Part shown: positions 6,775 through 13,601 of the stretch, one piece after another
Layout: every line of letters begins with the position of its first letter
Position numbering within the stretch: the stretch's first letter is position 1
Source of the DNA: CAZLFA01 sp964558665
GTDB lineage: Bacteria; Desulfobacterota; Syntrophia; Syntrophales; PHBD01
Direction of reading: 5' to 3'
Assembly: GCA_964558665.1 (NCBI GenBank)
Contig: CAZLFA010000088.1
Span: forward strand, 1 to 13,601
Length of the DNA: 13,601 bases
The notes under the pieces: generated by a model
What the model saw: the letters and a program-made list of their open reading frames with translations, nothing else
Databases searched by the model: none
What the model was told of the DNA's origin: nothing
Translations under genes and position numbers: made by a program

Positions 6775-6807
6775 GATTATGACATTCTGCTCTGACTTTT
6801 TCCGTAT

Positions 6808-6836
6808 TCTTCGGCTGTCAACGGTGCGGCTGAAGA
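6808..6836. terminator. Weak hairpin between convergent genes
   Basis: TCTTCGGC (6808-6815) and GCTGAAGA (6829-6836) form an 8-bp stem with one G-T pair and a 13-base loop. It lies between the convergent gene ends at 6774 and 6904. No clear T-run follows on either strand, so terminator function is only suggested by position. Confidence 0.25.
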
Positions 6837-6903
6837 TCCTTCCCTGGAATTAACATCAAGGCTGATTTACTGTTACAATCCAATTTCTTATATCCTCTCC
6901 CGG

Positions 6904-8376
6904 CTAGACGCCTGCATTGGGATTGCAGCTTCTCACATAATCGATCAGGGCATTGCCGAAGGGGGTGGCCGCCTTAAGGAGTCCATAATCGTAACGCTGA
7001 TTGTTCAGATACTGAAGAACCAGCAGGTCCGCACCGCCGATACCGGGAATAATACCCGCAAAGAAGAAGCCCATTTCCTCAATATCCGGGCAAAAAAGAG
7101 CTGTGGCAGAACGGGTCAGCGGCAGATATAGATAAATGGTTTCCTGGCGGTCCAGGCACCAGCGGCGCAGGATTTTCCGGATCTGCGCCAGGCTGTCACC
7201 TCCCCAGCGGCGGATGATCATATGCCCGGTCTTCTGGATGATGTCGGTGCGGGTCTCAATTTCGCCCTGTTCCGGGAGCGGTGCTTCCTCCGGTGCATCG
7301 TTGAAGGTTACGGTCAGAGAAGCATTAAGGACTATTTTTTCTATCATCTCGCGATGCCGGTGAGGCGCGCAGTAAGGCAGCCGGGGGTTCCGGTCAAAAA
7401 GCCTGACGAAATAGATAAGCGATTCCCGGGAAAGGGCCTGTTCCCTGATGTCTGTGAAGGCCAGCGGCTGTAACCGGGAGACGAAAAGTGCCGATTCCAT
7501 CATCCCCATCCGTATGGCCGCCAACTGGCTGTAAAAGTGGGAAGTCACGCCCATTCCGCAGACCCCCTGACGCCCTGCGGCCTGCGCATCCTGCACCATG
7601 AGTTCTGTCAGGGTATTGAAACTGCCGCTTCCACGAGAGTGCGGGTGGACGAAGCCGGCCGCCAGCTCCGGCGTATCCGAAAGCTCATCGGGAAACAGGG
7701 CCATATGGCCGATGATCTCGCCGTTGTTTTCGTTGACGATGACGTAGCTCGTCATCCGTCCGTCCGCGTTGCGAAGCATTACCTGTTCAGGATCGTAGAG
7801 CTCCTCCCTGATATAGGTATAGCGGTAAGCAAAATAAGCCAGCCTGGAAATGGCGGCAGCATCGCCGGGACTCATCCGCCGGATGGCGATCCTGTATGCT
7901 TCTGAAGACGCTTCCGTCATTTTTACCGCCGGAGCAGACCTGCTTTCCGCCACCGGTACCGAACGGCGGATGCTGATCTCCTGCCCCTGCCAGCCCAGAT
8001 TGCGGTACCGGACCTCATCGCTGAACCGGCCGATAAGGCGCAGACCCATGCCCCGGCCGTTGCTCTTGACGATCTCTTCAATATCGGTCTTCTTTTCCCA
8101 TTGCTGCAAATAGGCTACGTCGAAGGGGATGCCCCGGAAGCGGATCAGCCATTCCAAGACGCCGTCGTGGACGGAAAGAGTCAGGCTGATCGTTTCGCGC
8201 TGGTCGGGGAGATATTCATACTGGATGATGTTGGTGACGATCTCCTCGATGACGAGCTCCGTCTGGCGGGCGATCTCATCGTCAGCACCGGCGGCGCGGC
8301 AATAAGCCGCGGCAGCAGCCTGCGCAACCGGTATCATCGTTATGTCATTGGTTATAGTTAACGTTATGGGTTCCAT
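6904..8376 (-). CDS. RsbW-like ATPase domain fused to GNAT acetyltransferase
   Basis: This is a 490-residue soluble protein. Residues 1-138 resemble the RsbW/SpoIIAB (HATPase_c_2) anti-sigma kinase fold: an N-box at 42-49 (VIEEIVTN, Asn49), GIPFD at 82-86 and a glycine box NGRGMGLRLI (106-115). The usual Asp two residues before the first Gly of DxGxPFD is Phe80, so adenine binding may be altered. Residues 160-340 look like a GNAT domain, with an acyl-CoA pyrophosphate loop candidate at 246-252 (HSRGSGS). Residues 370-490 may be a second, degenerate GNAT-like unit (MGFFFAGIIPGIGGADLL); I am less sure of this. The start at 8376 follows AGGGG by about 9 bases. An upstream in-frame ATG (8469) would overlap the end of the rhodanese gene. 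It is the last gene of the operon, 44 bases after the rhodanese stop. Substrate and partner are unknown; regulation by protein binding or acetylation is inference. Confidence 0.75.
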   Translation of the reverse strand: MEPITLTITNDITMIPVAQAAAAAYCRAAGADDEIARQTELVIEEIVTNIIQYEYLPDQRETISLTLSVHDGVLEWLIRFRGIPFDVAYLQQWEKKTDIEEIVKSNGRGMGLRLIGRFSDEVRYRNLGWQGQEISIRRSVPVAESRSAPAVKMTEASSEAYRIAIRRMSPGDAAAISRLAYFAYRYTYIREELYDPEQVMLRNADGRMTSYVIVNENNGEIIGHMALFPDELSDTPELAAGFVHPHSRGSGSFNTLTELMVQDAQAAGRQGVCGMGVTSHFYSQLAAIRMGMMESALFVSRLQPLAFTDIREQALSRESLIYFVRLFDRNPRLPYCAPHRHREMIEKIVLNASLTVTFNDAPEEAPLPEQGEIETRTDIIQKTGHMIIRRWGGDSLAQIRKILRRWCLDRQETIYLYLPLTRSATALFCPDIEEMGFFFAGIIPGIGGADLLVLQYLNNQRYDYGLLKAATPFGNALIDYVRSCNPNAGV

Positions 8377-8420
8377 CAGATCAATCCCCTGTGTTTTGTT
8401 ATCGCTCAAAGATGTACCGG

Positions 8421-9272
8421 TTATTCCGGCGGGCCGCTGATGATCGGCAGTTCGGGATGGCGCGACCACTCGTTCCAGGATGCGAAGTAGCTGCGGACAT
8501 TGTTAATGCCCGCCATCCTCAGGGCGATGAAAACATTGGACGTCCTGGCTCCCTTGAAGCAGTAAAGATATACGGTGCTGTCATCCTTTATGCCCGCCGT
8601 AGCGAACAGTGCCTTTAACTCGTCAGGTTCCTTGAACCAGCAGATGCCGTCGCGCATGTACATTGTATTATACCATTCTATCCAGATAGCTCCCGGAAGC
8701 CGTCCCTTGCGCGGCGCAAAATCTCTTGTATAGGGCGACGAATCTATACCCATCCATTCGGACTTGTCGCGGCAGTCAAGCTTGAAAATGCCCGGCTTGT
8801 CCAGTGCGGCCTGCATTTCCTCAGTCGTCAGAATCATGGCAGGGTCGGTAGAAACGGGAAACTGCTTTGGTTCGGTTTCCGGGGGGGCAATCGTTTCCGG
8901 ATAGCCTTTTGTCCGCCATGCCTGATAACCGCCGTGCAGGACCGTGACATTCCTGTGGCCGAGATAACGCAGAATGAACCAGCCCCGGCAGGACCTGGCA
9001 TAGCCGGTGTTCATGGCATCCTCATAAACGACGATGCGTTCCCTGCCGCACAGCCCCGCGGCGCCGAAACGCTCTGCAAAGAACTTGCGCATTGCCTCGT
9101 ATCCGCCGTTTGCCTCTGTCGCCAGGTACGAAAATATCTCGTAGATATTGACGGCGCCTTTGATATGACCGGCCCGGTATTTACTTGCTTCTCTTGTGTC
9201 GATAAGGGCGACCGTGCCTTCTTCAGCCAGTTTCGCCAGCGTATCGACGCTTGTCAGGTATTCATTGTCCAT
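8421..9272 (-). CDS. Tandem-domain rhodanese (thiosulfate/3-mercaptopyruvate sulfurtransferase)
   Basis: This is a 283-residue cytosolic protein with two rhodanese domains. The N-terminal domain (about 5-125) has VALIDTREASKYRAGHIKGA, but Glu84-Asp-Ala-Met-Asn stands where the active-site loop would be, so it is the usual inactive partner. The C-terminal domain (about 147-275) has the loop Cys238-Phe-Lys-Gly-Ala-Arg-Thr, with Cys238 as the persulfide-forming residue. The Arg at loop position 6 and Lys at 3 are nearer to thiosulfate-type enzymes than to the CG(S/T)GVT loop of mercaptopyruvate enzymes, but the donor cannot be settled. No signal peptide is seen. The start is 3 bases after the CoA-transferase stop, so the two are surely co-transcribed. 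AAAGGGGC lies about 13 bases upstream, within the previous gene. Confidence 0.88.
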   Translation of the reverse strand: MDNEYLTSVDTLAKLAEEGTVALIDTREASKYRAGHIKGAVNIYEIFSYLATEANGGYEAMRKFFAERFGAAGLCGRERIVVYEDAMNTGYARSCRGWFILRYLGHRNVTVLHGGYQAWRTKGYPETIAPPETEPKQFPVSTDPAMILTTEEMQAALDKPGIFKLDCRDKSEWMGIDSSPYTRDFAPRKGRLPGAIWIEWYNTMYMRDGICWFKEPDELKALFATAGIKDDSTVYLYCFKGARTSNVFIALRMAGINNVRSYFASWNEWSRHPELPIISGPPE

Positions 9273-9275
9273 GAA

Positions 9276-10451
9276 TTAAATAATGCCCCTTTCGGCCAGA
9301 TCGTCAACGGCGTCTTCCTGATAGCCGATCTCTTTGAGTATCTCCCTTGTATGTTCGCCCAGTCCGGGCGGATGAGACTTCCAGCCCGGCTGATAATCGC
9401 TGAACTTCACGGGGAAAGCCTGTTGCGGGACTTCGCCTTCTGCCGGATGCCCGCCTTTGAACCACATGCCGCGGTGAGTGATCTGACGGTCGCGAAGGGC
9501 CTCTTCGAGATCGTTTACCGGCGCGAAGCATGTATCGCTGCCGGCCAGAATCTCCAGCCATTCCTGCTGGCTGCGCTGTGCAAAGATCGTGCGCACTTCG
9601 GCAATTATTTCTTTCTGGCGCGGCGGCGGCGCATGAATGTCTCCTATCATGTCTTCGCGGTTTACCGCCCGGCAGAAGCCGGCCCAGAACTTCTCCTCGA
9701 CGCACCCCAGCGAAATGTATTTTCCGTCCTTTGTCCGGTAAACATTGTAATTGGCCGAGCCGCCGCCCAGGCTTGGCTCCCCGCGCCTGTGCAGTATCCT
9801 GTCCGTAAGATACTGCGACATGACGAGGCTCAGGAAAGGGCTTAAACTGTCAAGTATGGAGGCATCGATGCATTGTCCCCTGCCGCTTCGCTCCCGGCTG
9901 AAAAGCGACGCCAGTATGCCGATGACTGCATGAAGACTGCCGCTGACGCCGGCGATCTGCACGACCGGGACGATTGGCGATTCCTCCCTGTGGCCGAGAA
10001 GATCCAGAATGCCGGAAATGCTCAGGACGTTAAGATCGTGGGCCGGGCGGTCGCGGTAAGGCCCGTCCTGGCCGAAACTTGTAAGTGAACAGTAAACAAG
10101 ACGGGGATTGATCTCCTTCAGCTTTTCGTAACCCAGCCCCATCTTTTCTATAACGCCCGGCCGGAAGTTTTCGATCAGGACATCCGTATCGGGAATCATT
10201 CTCAGCGCTATATCAAGACCGGCCCGCTCCTTCAGATTGACGGTCATGCTGCGTTTGTTGCGGTTGGCGATATGAAAGAAGCTGCCGTCTTTCCCGACCA
10301 GCGGCCTGGCATGGCGAAAGCTGTCTCCTCCCCGCGGATTTTCCACCTTGATAACATCCGCGCCCAGATCGGCAAGCATCTGTGAGCATAAAGACCCCGG
10401 CAGCAGTTGCGACAGATCAAGAACCCTGATTCCCTCAAGAAACGATGGCAT
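9276..10451 (-). CDS. Family III CoA-transferase (CaiB/BaiF type)
   Basis: This is a 391-residue protein, a normal length for CaiB/BaiF enzymes, which move CoA between carboxylic acids through an aspartyl-CoA intermediate. Landmarks are the N-terminal IRVLDLSQLLPG and ADLGADVIKVE (8-37), NFRPGV (95-100), and SFGQDGP followed by His138-Asp139 (125-139), where Asp139 is the catalytic Asp. GRGQCIDASILD follows later. The His-Asp pair and surrounding pattern also resemble alpha-methylacyl-CoA racemase. However, the racemase's second catalytic Asp (Asp156 in the M. tuberculosis enzyme) falls near Ala167-Gly168 in a segment one residue shorter than usual, which argues for a transferase. AAAAGGGGG lies about 8 bases before the ATG. 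It is the first gene of a three-gene operon. The acyl substrate is unknown. Confidence 0.87.
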   Translation of the reverse strand: MPSFLEGIRVLDLSQLLPGSLCSQMLADLGADVIKVENPRGGDSFRHARPLVGKDGSFFHIANRNKRSMTVNLKERAGLDIALRMIPDTDVLIENFRPGVIEKMGLGYEKLKEINPRLVYCSLTSFGQDGPYRDRPAHDLNVLSISGILDLLGHREESPIVPVVQIAGVSGSLHAVIGILASLFSRERSGRGQCIDASILDSLSPFLSLVMSQYLTDRILHRRGEPSLGGGSANYNVYRTKDGKYISLGCVEEKFWAGFCRAVNREDMIGDIHAPPPRQKEIIAEVRTIFAQRSQQEWLEILAGSDTCFAPVNDLEEALRDRQITHRGMWFKGGHPAEGEVPQQAFPVKFSDYQPGWKSHPPGLGEHTREILKEIGYQEDAVDDLAERGII

Positions 10452-10468
10452 GCAGTAGACCCCCTTTT

Positions 10469-10474
10469 ATTATA
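10469..10474 (-). promoter_or_regulatory. Possible -10 element for the CoA-transferase operon
   Basis: The minus strand reads TATAAT, 17 bases before the start codon at 10451. No good -35 element lies 16-18 bases further upstream; ACCGGT-like sequence is there instead. The box overlaps one arm of the inverted repeat described next, so a regulator could control it. Confidence 0.35.
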
Positions 10475-10566
10475 GTGAATGGCTTAAACAAACCGGTTTT
10501 CATTCTTCGTTCACTATAAGAAAGCTTTGTGCCATATATTGCCATTTGTGCAAAGCTTTCTATAAG
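10470..10566. repeat. Compound inverted-repeat region upstream of CoA-transferase operon
   Basis: Three nested symmetries are present. TTATAGTGAA (10470-10479) and TTCACTATAA (10510-10519) form a perfect 10-bp inverted repeat around the palindrome AACCGGTT (10491-10498). Directly adjoining, AGAAAGCTTTG (10519-10529) and CAAAGCTTTCT (10551-10561) form a perfect 11-bp inverted repeat. CTATAAG occurs at 10514 and 10560. The region could be a set of operators for the minus-strand operon, or a palindromic dispersed repeat; only one copy is seen in this window. Confidence 0.65.
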
Positions 10567-10671
10567 ACGGACAAACAGCACATTTTTTTCCCGTATGTCA
10601 ACCATTAAGGGCGGAACCGGCAACGGGGCAAAGGCGTTTTAATGTTGATTTAACCGGCAAGCAATGGTAAA

Positions 10672-10699
10672 TTGCCTCGTCATTTTGATAAATTATAAT
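10672..10699 (+). promoter_or_regulatory. Likely sigma-70-type promoter of dgt
   Basis: TTGCCT (10672-10677) and a perfect TATAAT (10694-10699) are separated by 16 bases. The implied start near 10706 leaves about 30 bases before the dgt ATG, with AGGCGGCGGG as the ribosome binding region. Confidence 0.55.
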
Positions 10700-10736
10700 C
10701 ATTTTCAGAAATTATGCACATACAGGCGGCGGGTTC

Positions 10737-11939
10737 ATGAAACCAAGGGAAAAAGTGGAGAAAATAGAGAATGAGAGTCTTGCCCCCTATGCAACCAGGA
10801 GTGCCGGGAGCATAGGCCGCACCCTCTATGGCGATGAGCATGACGACTACCGGACATGCTTTCAGCGGGACAGGGACAGGATTCTCTACTCCAGGGCGTT
10901 CAAGGACCTTCAGTACAAGACCCAGGTATTTCTGATCAGCGAAGGGGACTTCTACAGAACCAGGCTGACGCACACCCTGGAAGTGGCGCAGCATGCAAGG
11001 ACCTTTGCCAGGGTTTTGGGCCTGAATGAGGATCTGTGTGAAGCTATTGCCTATGCGCATGACCTCGGGCATACTCCCTTCGGGCACGCAGGGGAGGAAG
11101 CGCTGGATGAGATCATGAAAAGCGACGGCGGATTCGAGCACAACATCCAGAGCCTGCGCATTGTCGATTATCTGGAAAAAAGATACCAGAACTACGACGG
11201 GCTGAATCTGTGCTTTGAAACGCGTGAGGGCATAGCCCGCCACAAGACCACCCATGACCACCCCGTTCCGCCCGCCGAGTTCACGCGTTACGTAAACTCC
11301 TCTCTTGAAGCACAGTCCGTCAATATCGCCGACCCTCTCGCTTACTGTGCTCATGATCTTGAAGACGCCCTCAATGCCGGCTATCTCAATATAAGGGACA
11401 TTGAGTCCATGCATAATCCTCTGATGGACAAGGTTATCGGGACATGCACGGACAGGTTCCGCGGTTTTATGGCATCGGATACCATTCTGCAGTCGCGTCT
11501 GCTGGTCAGGACGCTGATTGAGGAGGCGAACATCATGGTAATCCATGAAACCACAAAAAACCTGGACAAGCACTTCATCCGGTCGGTTGATGACGTCAGG
11601 CGGATTGACGTGGACATAGTGGCAGCGCCGGAAAGCGAATGGGATGAGTTCAACAGTCTCAAGGATTATCTTTACAGCAATGTCTATAAGAAAGCCCAGG
11701 TCTGCATCATGAATGAAAAAGGAAAGCTGGTCATAAAGCGCATCTTTGAACATCTGGAGAAGGTGCCAGAGATGCTCCCGGGGCAGTGGAAGAAAAGATT
11801 TGACAGGGCGGAGAACATTTCTGAAAGGCGGCGGGTGATTGCCGATTATATATCAGGCATGACGGATCGCTATGCCATGGATCTTTACCAGATGATGTTT
11901 GCGCCCTATGAGAAGGTTATGTTTGAATTCAGGGAATGA
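10737..11939 (+). CDS. dgt: dGTPase-like HD-domain dNTP triphosphohydrolase
   Basis: This is a 400-residue cytosolic enzyme that would split dNTPs into a deoxynucleoside and triphosphate. The HD metal site is intact: His79 (RLTHTLEV), His108-Asp109 (AHDLGHTPFGH) and Asp207 (AHDLEDA). Family landmarks include YSRAFKDLQYKTQVF (51-65), the GDFYRTRLTH segment just before His79, FEHNIQSLRI (133-142) and TREGIARHKT (162-171). It belongs to the dGTPase-like proteins related to the Thermus and Pseudomonas enzymes, not the longer E. coli Dgt (about 505 residues). The true substrate may therefore be several dNTPs. The start at 10737 follows an AGGCGG region. It heads a run of four plus-strand genes, and the next begins 22 bases after its stop. 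Confidence 0.9.
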   Translation: MKPREKVEKIENESLAPYATRSAGSIGRTLYGDEHDDYRTCFQRDRDRILYSRAFKDLQYKTQVFLISEGDFYRTRLTHTLEVAQHARTFARVLGLNEDLCEAIAYAHDLGHTPFGHAGEEALDEIMKSDGGFEHNIQSLRIVDYLEKRYQNYDGLNLCFETREGIARHKTTHDHPVPPAEFTRYVNSSLEAQSVNIADPLAYCAHDLEDALNAGYLNIRDIESMHNPLMDKVIGTCTDRFRGFMASDTILQSRLLVRTLIEEANIMVIHETTKNLDKHFIRSVDDVRRIDVDIVAAPESEWDEFNSLKDYLYSNVYKKAQVCIMNEKGKLVIKRIFEHLEKVPEMLPGQWKKRFDRAENISERRRVIADYISGMTDRYAMDLYQMMFAPYEKVMFEFRE

Positions 11940-11961
11940 TAACTCATAGTAAGGGGGGAAT

Positions 11962-12408
11962 ATGATGTCTATCAATGTGAGAATCAGTGAAGGGTGGCGA
12001 AAGACGTTTTCTGTACTTTGTGCTGCTGTAATTATTGCAGTGATGTTTATTGTTGTGCCGGCAGGCGCCGATCCCGATGGCGCCCGGAAGACATCCGGGG
12101 AGGAAGACGCAATTCAGAAAGTTTACAAGGAAGACCTGGAAAAGGCAAAGAAGGATTTTATTCGTTCGATTCGCAAGGCAAAGCAGGATCAAAACGAAGC
12201 GTTAAGAAGTGCAAAGGAACAGATGTCAAAAACCAAGGAATCAGCTGCCGGAGCGGTGGAGGATGTGAAAAAGGCTTACAATGATGCGGTCAGGGAGGCC
12301 AACGATAAATTTCACAAGGCTAGACGCGCGGCAAAAATTGAGTGGATAAAGGCAAAGGACGCGGCGAAGAAAAAATTCAAGGATACCAGCAAACCAAAGA
12401 CAACGTGA
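11962..12408 (+). CDS. Secreted Lys/Ala-rich helical protein of unknown function
   Basis: I do not recognise a family for this 148-residue protein. A basic start and hydrophobic stretch (about 15-33) end in Ala-Gly-Ala 36, a good signal-peptidase site, so the mature protein (about 112 residues) should be periplasmic or outside. From 48 onward it is almost all Lys, Ala, Glu, Asp and Gln with few hydrophobic breaks (KAKKDF, KAKQDQ, KKAYNDA, KAKDAAKKKF). It should be one long charged helix, with Val/Ile/Phe/Tyr spaced as in a coiled coil. The mature part is clearly basic. AAGGGGGG lies about 5 bases before the ATG; the second ATG at 11965 is equally possible. It could bind an anionic partner such as lipopolysaccharide, peptidoglycan or nucleic acid, but this is speculation. 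Confidence 0.75.
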   Translation: MMSINVRISEGWRKTFSVLCAAVIIAVMFIVVPAGADPDGARKTSGEEDAIQKVYKEDLEKAKKDFIRSIRKAKQDQNEALRSAKEQMSKTKESAAGAVEDVKKAYNDAVREANDKFHKARRAAKIEWIKAKDAAKKKFKDTSKPKTT

Positions 12409-12455
12409 ATACCATGTCGAGTATGACAATATAAAAGAAGGAGCTGTCAAATATT

Positions 12456-12845
12456 ATGCCGGCAAAAGATAAATTTGTGGAGTTGATAAAAAGGGAGATG
12501 GCCTCCAGGGGATGGAAAGACAAGAGAGGCAGGTGCGACAGCAAGGCGCTCTCCGACGCCTCGGGCGTACATCATGCAACCGTTTCCAAATATCTGTCGG
12601 GCCGGGTGAAAAACCTGCAGCCGGATAATCTATACAGAATTTTAAAGGCACTCAACATATTGAAGACACAGAAGTATGTTGACGAAATAATCAAGTACCC
12701 TCCCTGGGACAACAAGAGAAGGGACATTGAAACACGCGAGATGCTGAACGACTTTTTGATGATATTGAGATACGGTTCTCCGGAATCGAAGCTTGCTTTG
12801 AAAAAATCGCTCGGGCAGACTATGGCAAGCATTGAAAAAAAGTAG
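12456..12845 (+). CDS. Small XRE-like helix-turn-helix protein
   Basis: This is a 129-residue protein with a lambda-repressor/Cro-type DNA-binding region at about 28-68: KALSDASGVHHATVSKYLSG fits the two HTH helices, and LQPDNLYRILKALNI fits the following helices. The C-terminal 60 residues (WDNKRRDIETREMLNDFLMILRYGSPESKLALKKSLGQ) are helical and may form a dimerisation region; I recognise no family there. A good AAGGAG lies about 11 bases before the ATG. It sits between two genes for secreted proteins, so it may regulate them, but no operator can be named. No toxin partner is adjacent, which makes an antitoxin role unlikely. Confidence 0.78.
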   Translation: MPAKDKFVELIKREMASRGWKDKRGRCDSKALSDASGVHHATVSKYLSGRVKNLQPDNLYRILKALNILKTQKYVDEIIKYPPWDNKRRDIETREMLNDFLMILRYGSPESKLALKKSLGQTMASIEKK

Positions 12846-12885
12846 CGGGCTGTATTTACCGCCCTGAAAGTCCGGAGCATATCCA

Positions 12886-13551
12886 ATGACACCAATCACG
12901 CTTCACAAGGCTGTTGCCGTTTTTTTCACGGCGTTGCTGATCGCCCTGGCTGCCGTTGTTCCTGCATCTTCGTCGCACCCCGTTTTTCCTGAATCGGGAG
13001 GCCGCCTGGAAGCCTTTGTCCCCGCGGGGTGGAAAATCATAGCGCAGGCAGACGGGGATTTAAACAAAGACGGAATTCCCGATGCCGTTCTTGTCCTTGG
13101 TGAAAAGGCGGAAGAGAAGGAGGGTGCCGACATGGAGAACATGAAGCGCATTCTGGTAATTATCTTCGGTACGCCTTCAGGCGGATATAAGCTGTCTGCG
13201 GCCTCAAAAGAGGCTGTACTGTGCAAGGCTTGCGGCGGTATCCTAGGCGATCCGTTCGTCGGGGTCAAAATTGTTCGCGGCGCCGTTGTCGTTGAGCATT
13301 ACGGCGGAAGCAGGCAGCGCTGGGGTTACATCCATCGCTGGCGATTTCAAAATGGCGACTGGTTTCTCATCGGCATGACCGGCAGGAATGAGGACACTCT
13401 GGAAGGAACTTCGGAAGTGACGGACGTCAACCTCATTACCGGTGACAGCATTGATGAAAAAGGACGCATTGAGGGAAAAAAGAAGGTCACCCGTTCAAAG
13501 GTGCCGGTAAAAAAACTGCAGAAACTGTCTGACTTCAAATTTCAATATTAA
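12886..13551 (+). CDS. Secreted protein with a calcium-loop-like motif (FG-GAP/VCBS-like)
   Basis: This is a 221-residue exported protein. The signal peptide covers about 1-30 (hydrophobic 9-26, then PASSS). A DxDxNxDG-type loop at Asp56-Gly-Asp58-Leu-Asn60-Lys-Asp62-Gly-Ile-Pro-Asp66 looks like the calcium loop of FG-GAP/VCBS or dockerin repeats, here as a single copy preceded by GWKIIAQADGDLN. A CxxC pair (Cys113, Cys116) follows. The rest is beta-rich with Trp/Tyr clusters (RWGYIHRWRF, 145-154) and a Lys-rich tail. I know no enzyme motif in it, and a binding or structural role in the periplasm is the modest inference. The start at 12886 follows a GGAG about 9 bases upstream. It is the last gene of the run; the remaining 50 bases of the window show nothing I can name. 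Confidence 0.72.
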   Translation: MTPITLHKAVAVFFTALLIALAAVVPASSSHPVFPESGGRLEAFVPAGWKIIAQADGDLNKDGIPDAVLVLGEKAEEKEGADMENMKRILVIIFGTPSGGYKLSAASKEAVLCKACGGILGDPFVGVKIVRGAVVVEHYGGSRQRWGYIHRWRFQNGDWFLIGMTGRNEDTLEGTSEVTDVNLITGDSIDEKGRIEGKKKVTRSKVPVKKLQKLSDFKFQY

Positions 13552-13601
13552 CCCATCTTCCGCAGTTCGCTGCCGATAACAGTAAAATTTTAGTTAATCG
13601 G

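Noticed and set aside
8934..9845. Open frame of 303 codons on the plus strand across the rhodanese and CoA-transferase genes
   Set aside because: It spans the junction of two confidently assigned minus-strand genes and shows no domain. It is a shadow frame.
10519..10534. Possible sigma-54 promoter (TGGCACAAAGCTTTCT, minus strand) for the CoA-transferase operon
   Set aside because: The -24 part matches, but the essential GC at -12 is TC, and the sequence is largely explained as one arm of an inverted repeat.
10435..10623. Possible 62-codon gene on the minus strand upstream of the CoA-transferase
   Set aside because: It overlaps the CoA-transferase start and runs through the inverted-repeat promoter region. 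It has no ribosome binding site and no protein-like pattern.
10680..11753. Open frame of 357 codons antisense to dgt
   Set aside because: The plus-strand frame has a complete HD metal site and family motifs. The antisense frame has neither motifs nor a good start.

Overview
The window reads as chromosomal DNA of a Gram-negative, probably anaerobic bacterium of the Desulfobacterota (former Deltaproteobacteria). The reasons are moderate GC with AT-rich spacers, Sec signal peptides on several proteins, a sigma-54-type two-component system, an anaerobe-style family III CoA-transferase, and long palindromic intergenic repeats of a kind I know from that group. A Syntrophus-like genome would fit, but the species cannot be named from this sequence. 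No rRNA, tRNA, CRISPR array, transposase or phage gene was seen.

Left third (1-4340): an envelope/metal-stress module. A secreted ZraP/CpxP-family protein on the minus strand lies head to head with a ZraS-like sensor kinase and a ZraR-like sigma-54 activator on the plus strand. A textbook -24/-12 promoter (772-787) precedes zraP, an inverted repeat about 100 bp further upstream could bind ZraR, and a strong terminator follows zraP. The inferred loop is: ZraS senses the periplasm, phospho-ZraR activates RNA polymerase-sigma-54, and ZraP accumulates in the periplasm. Two related palindromic repeats follow zraR.

Middle (4341-6900): a secreted zinc-dependent phospholipase C / S1-P1 nuclease-like protein on plus, a secreted M15-type peptidoglycan peptidase on minus, and a small DUF493 (YbeD-like) protein on plus. 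A long palindrome of about 170 bp sits between the last two. Its right half recurs at 55-151 with 5 mismatches in 97 bases, which marks it as a dispersed repeat.

Right-middle (6904-10740): a minus-strand operon with three genes in the order family III CoA-transferase, tandem-domain rhodanese, and an unusual fusion of an RsbW-like ATPase domain with a GNAT acetyltransferase. A compound inverted-repeat region lies in front of the first gene. This operon is the least conventional part of the window.

Right end (10737-13601): four plus-strand genes with gaps of 22-47 bases. They are a dGTPase-like HD phosphohydrolase, a secreted lysine/alanine-rich helical protein, a small XRE-like DNA-binding protein, and a secreted protein with one calcium-loop-like motif. 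They may be co-transcribed, but each has its own ribosome binding site.
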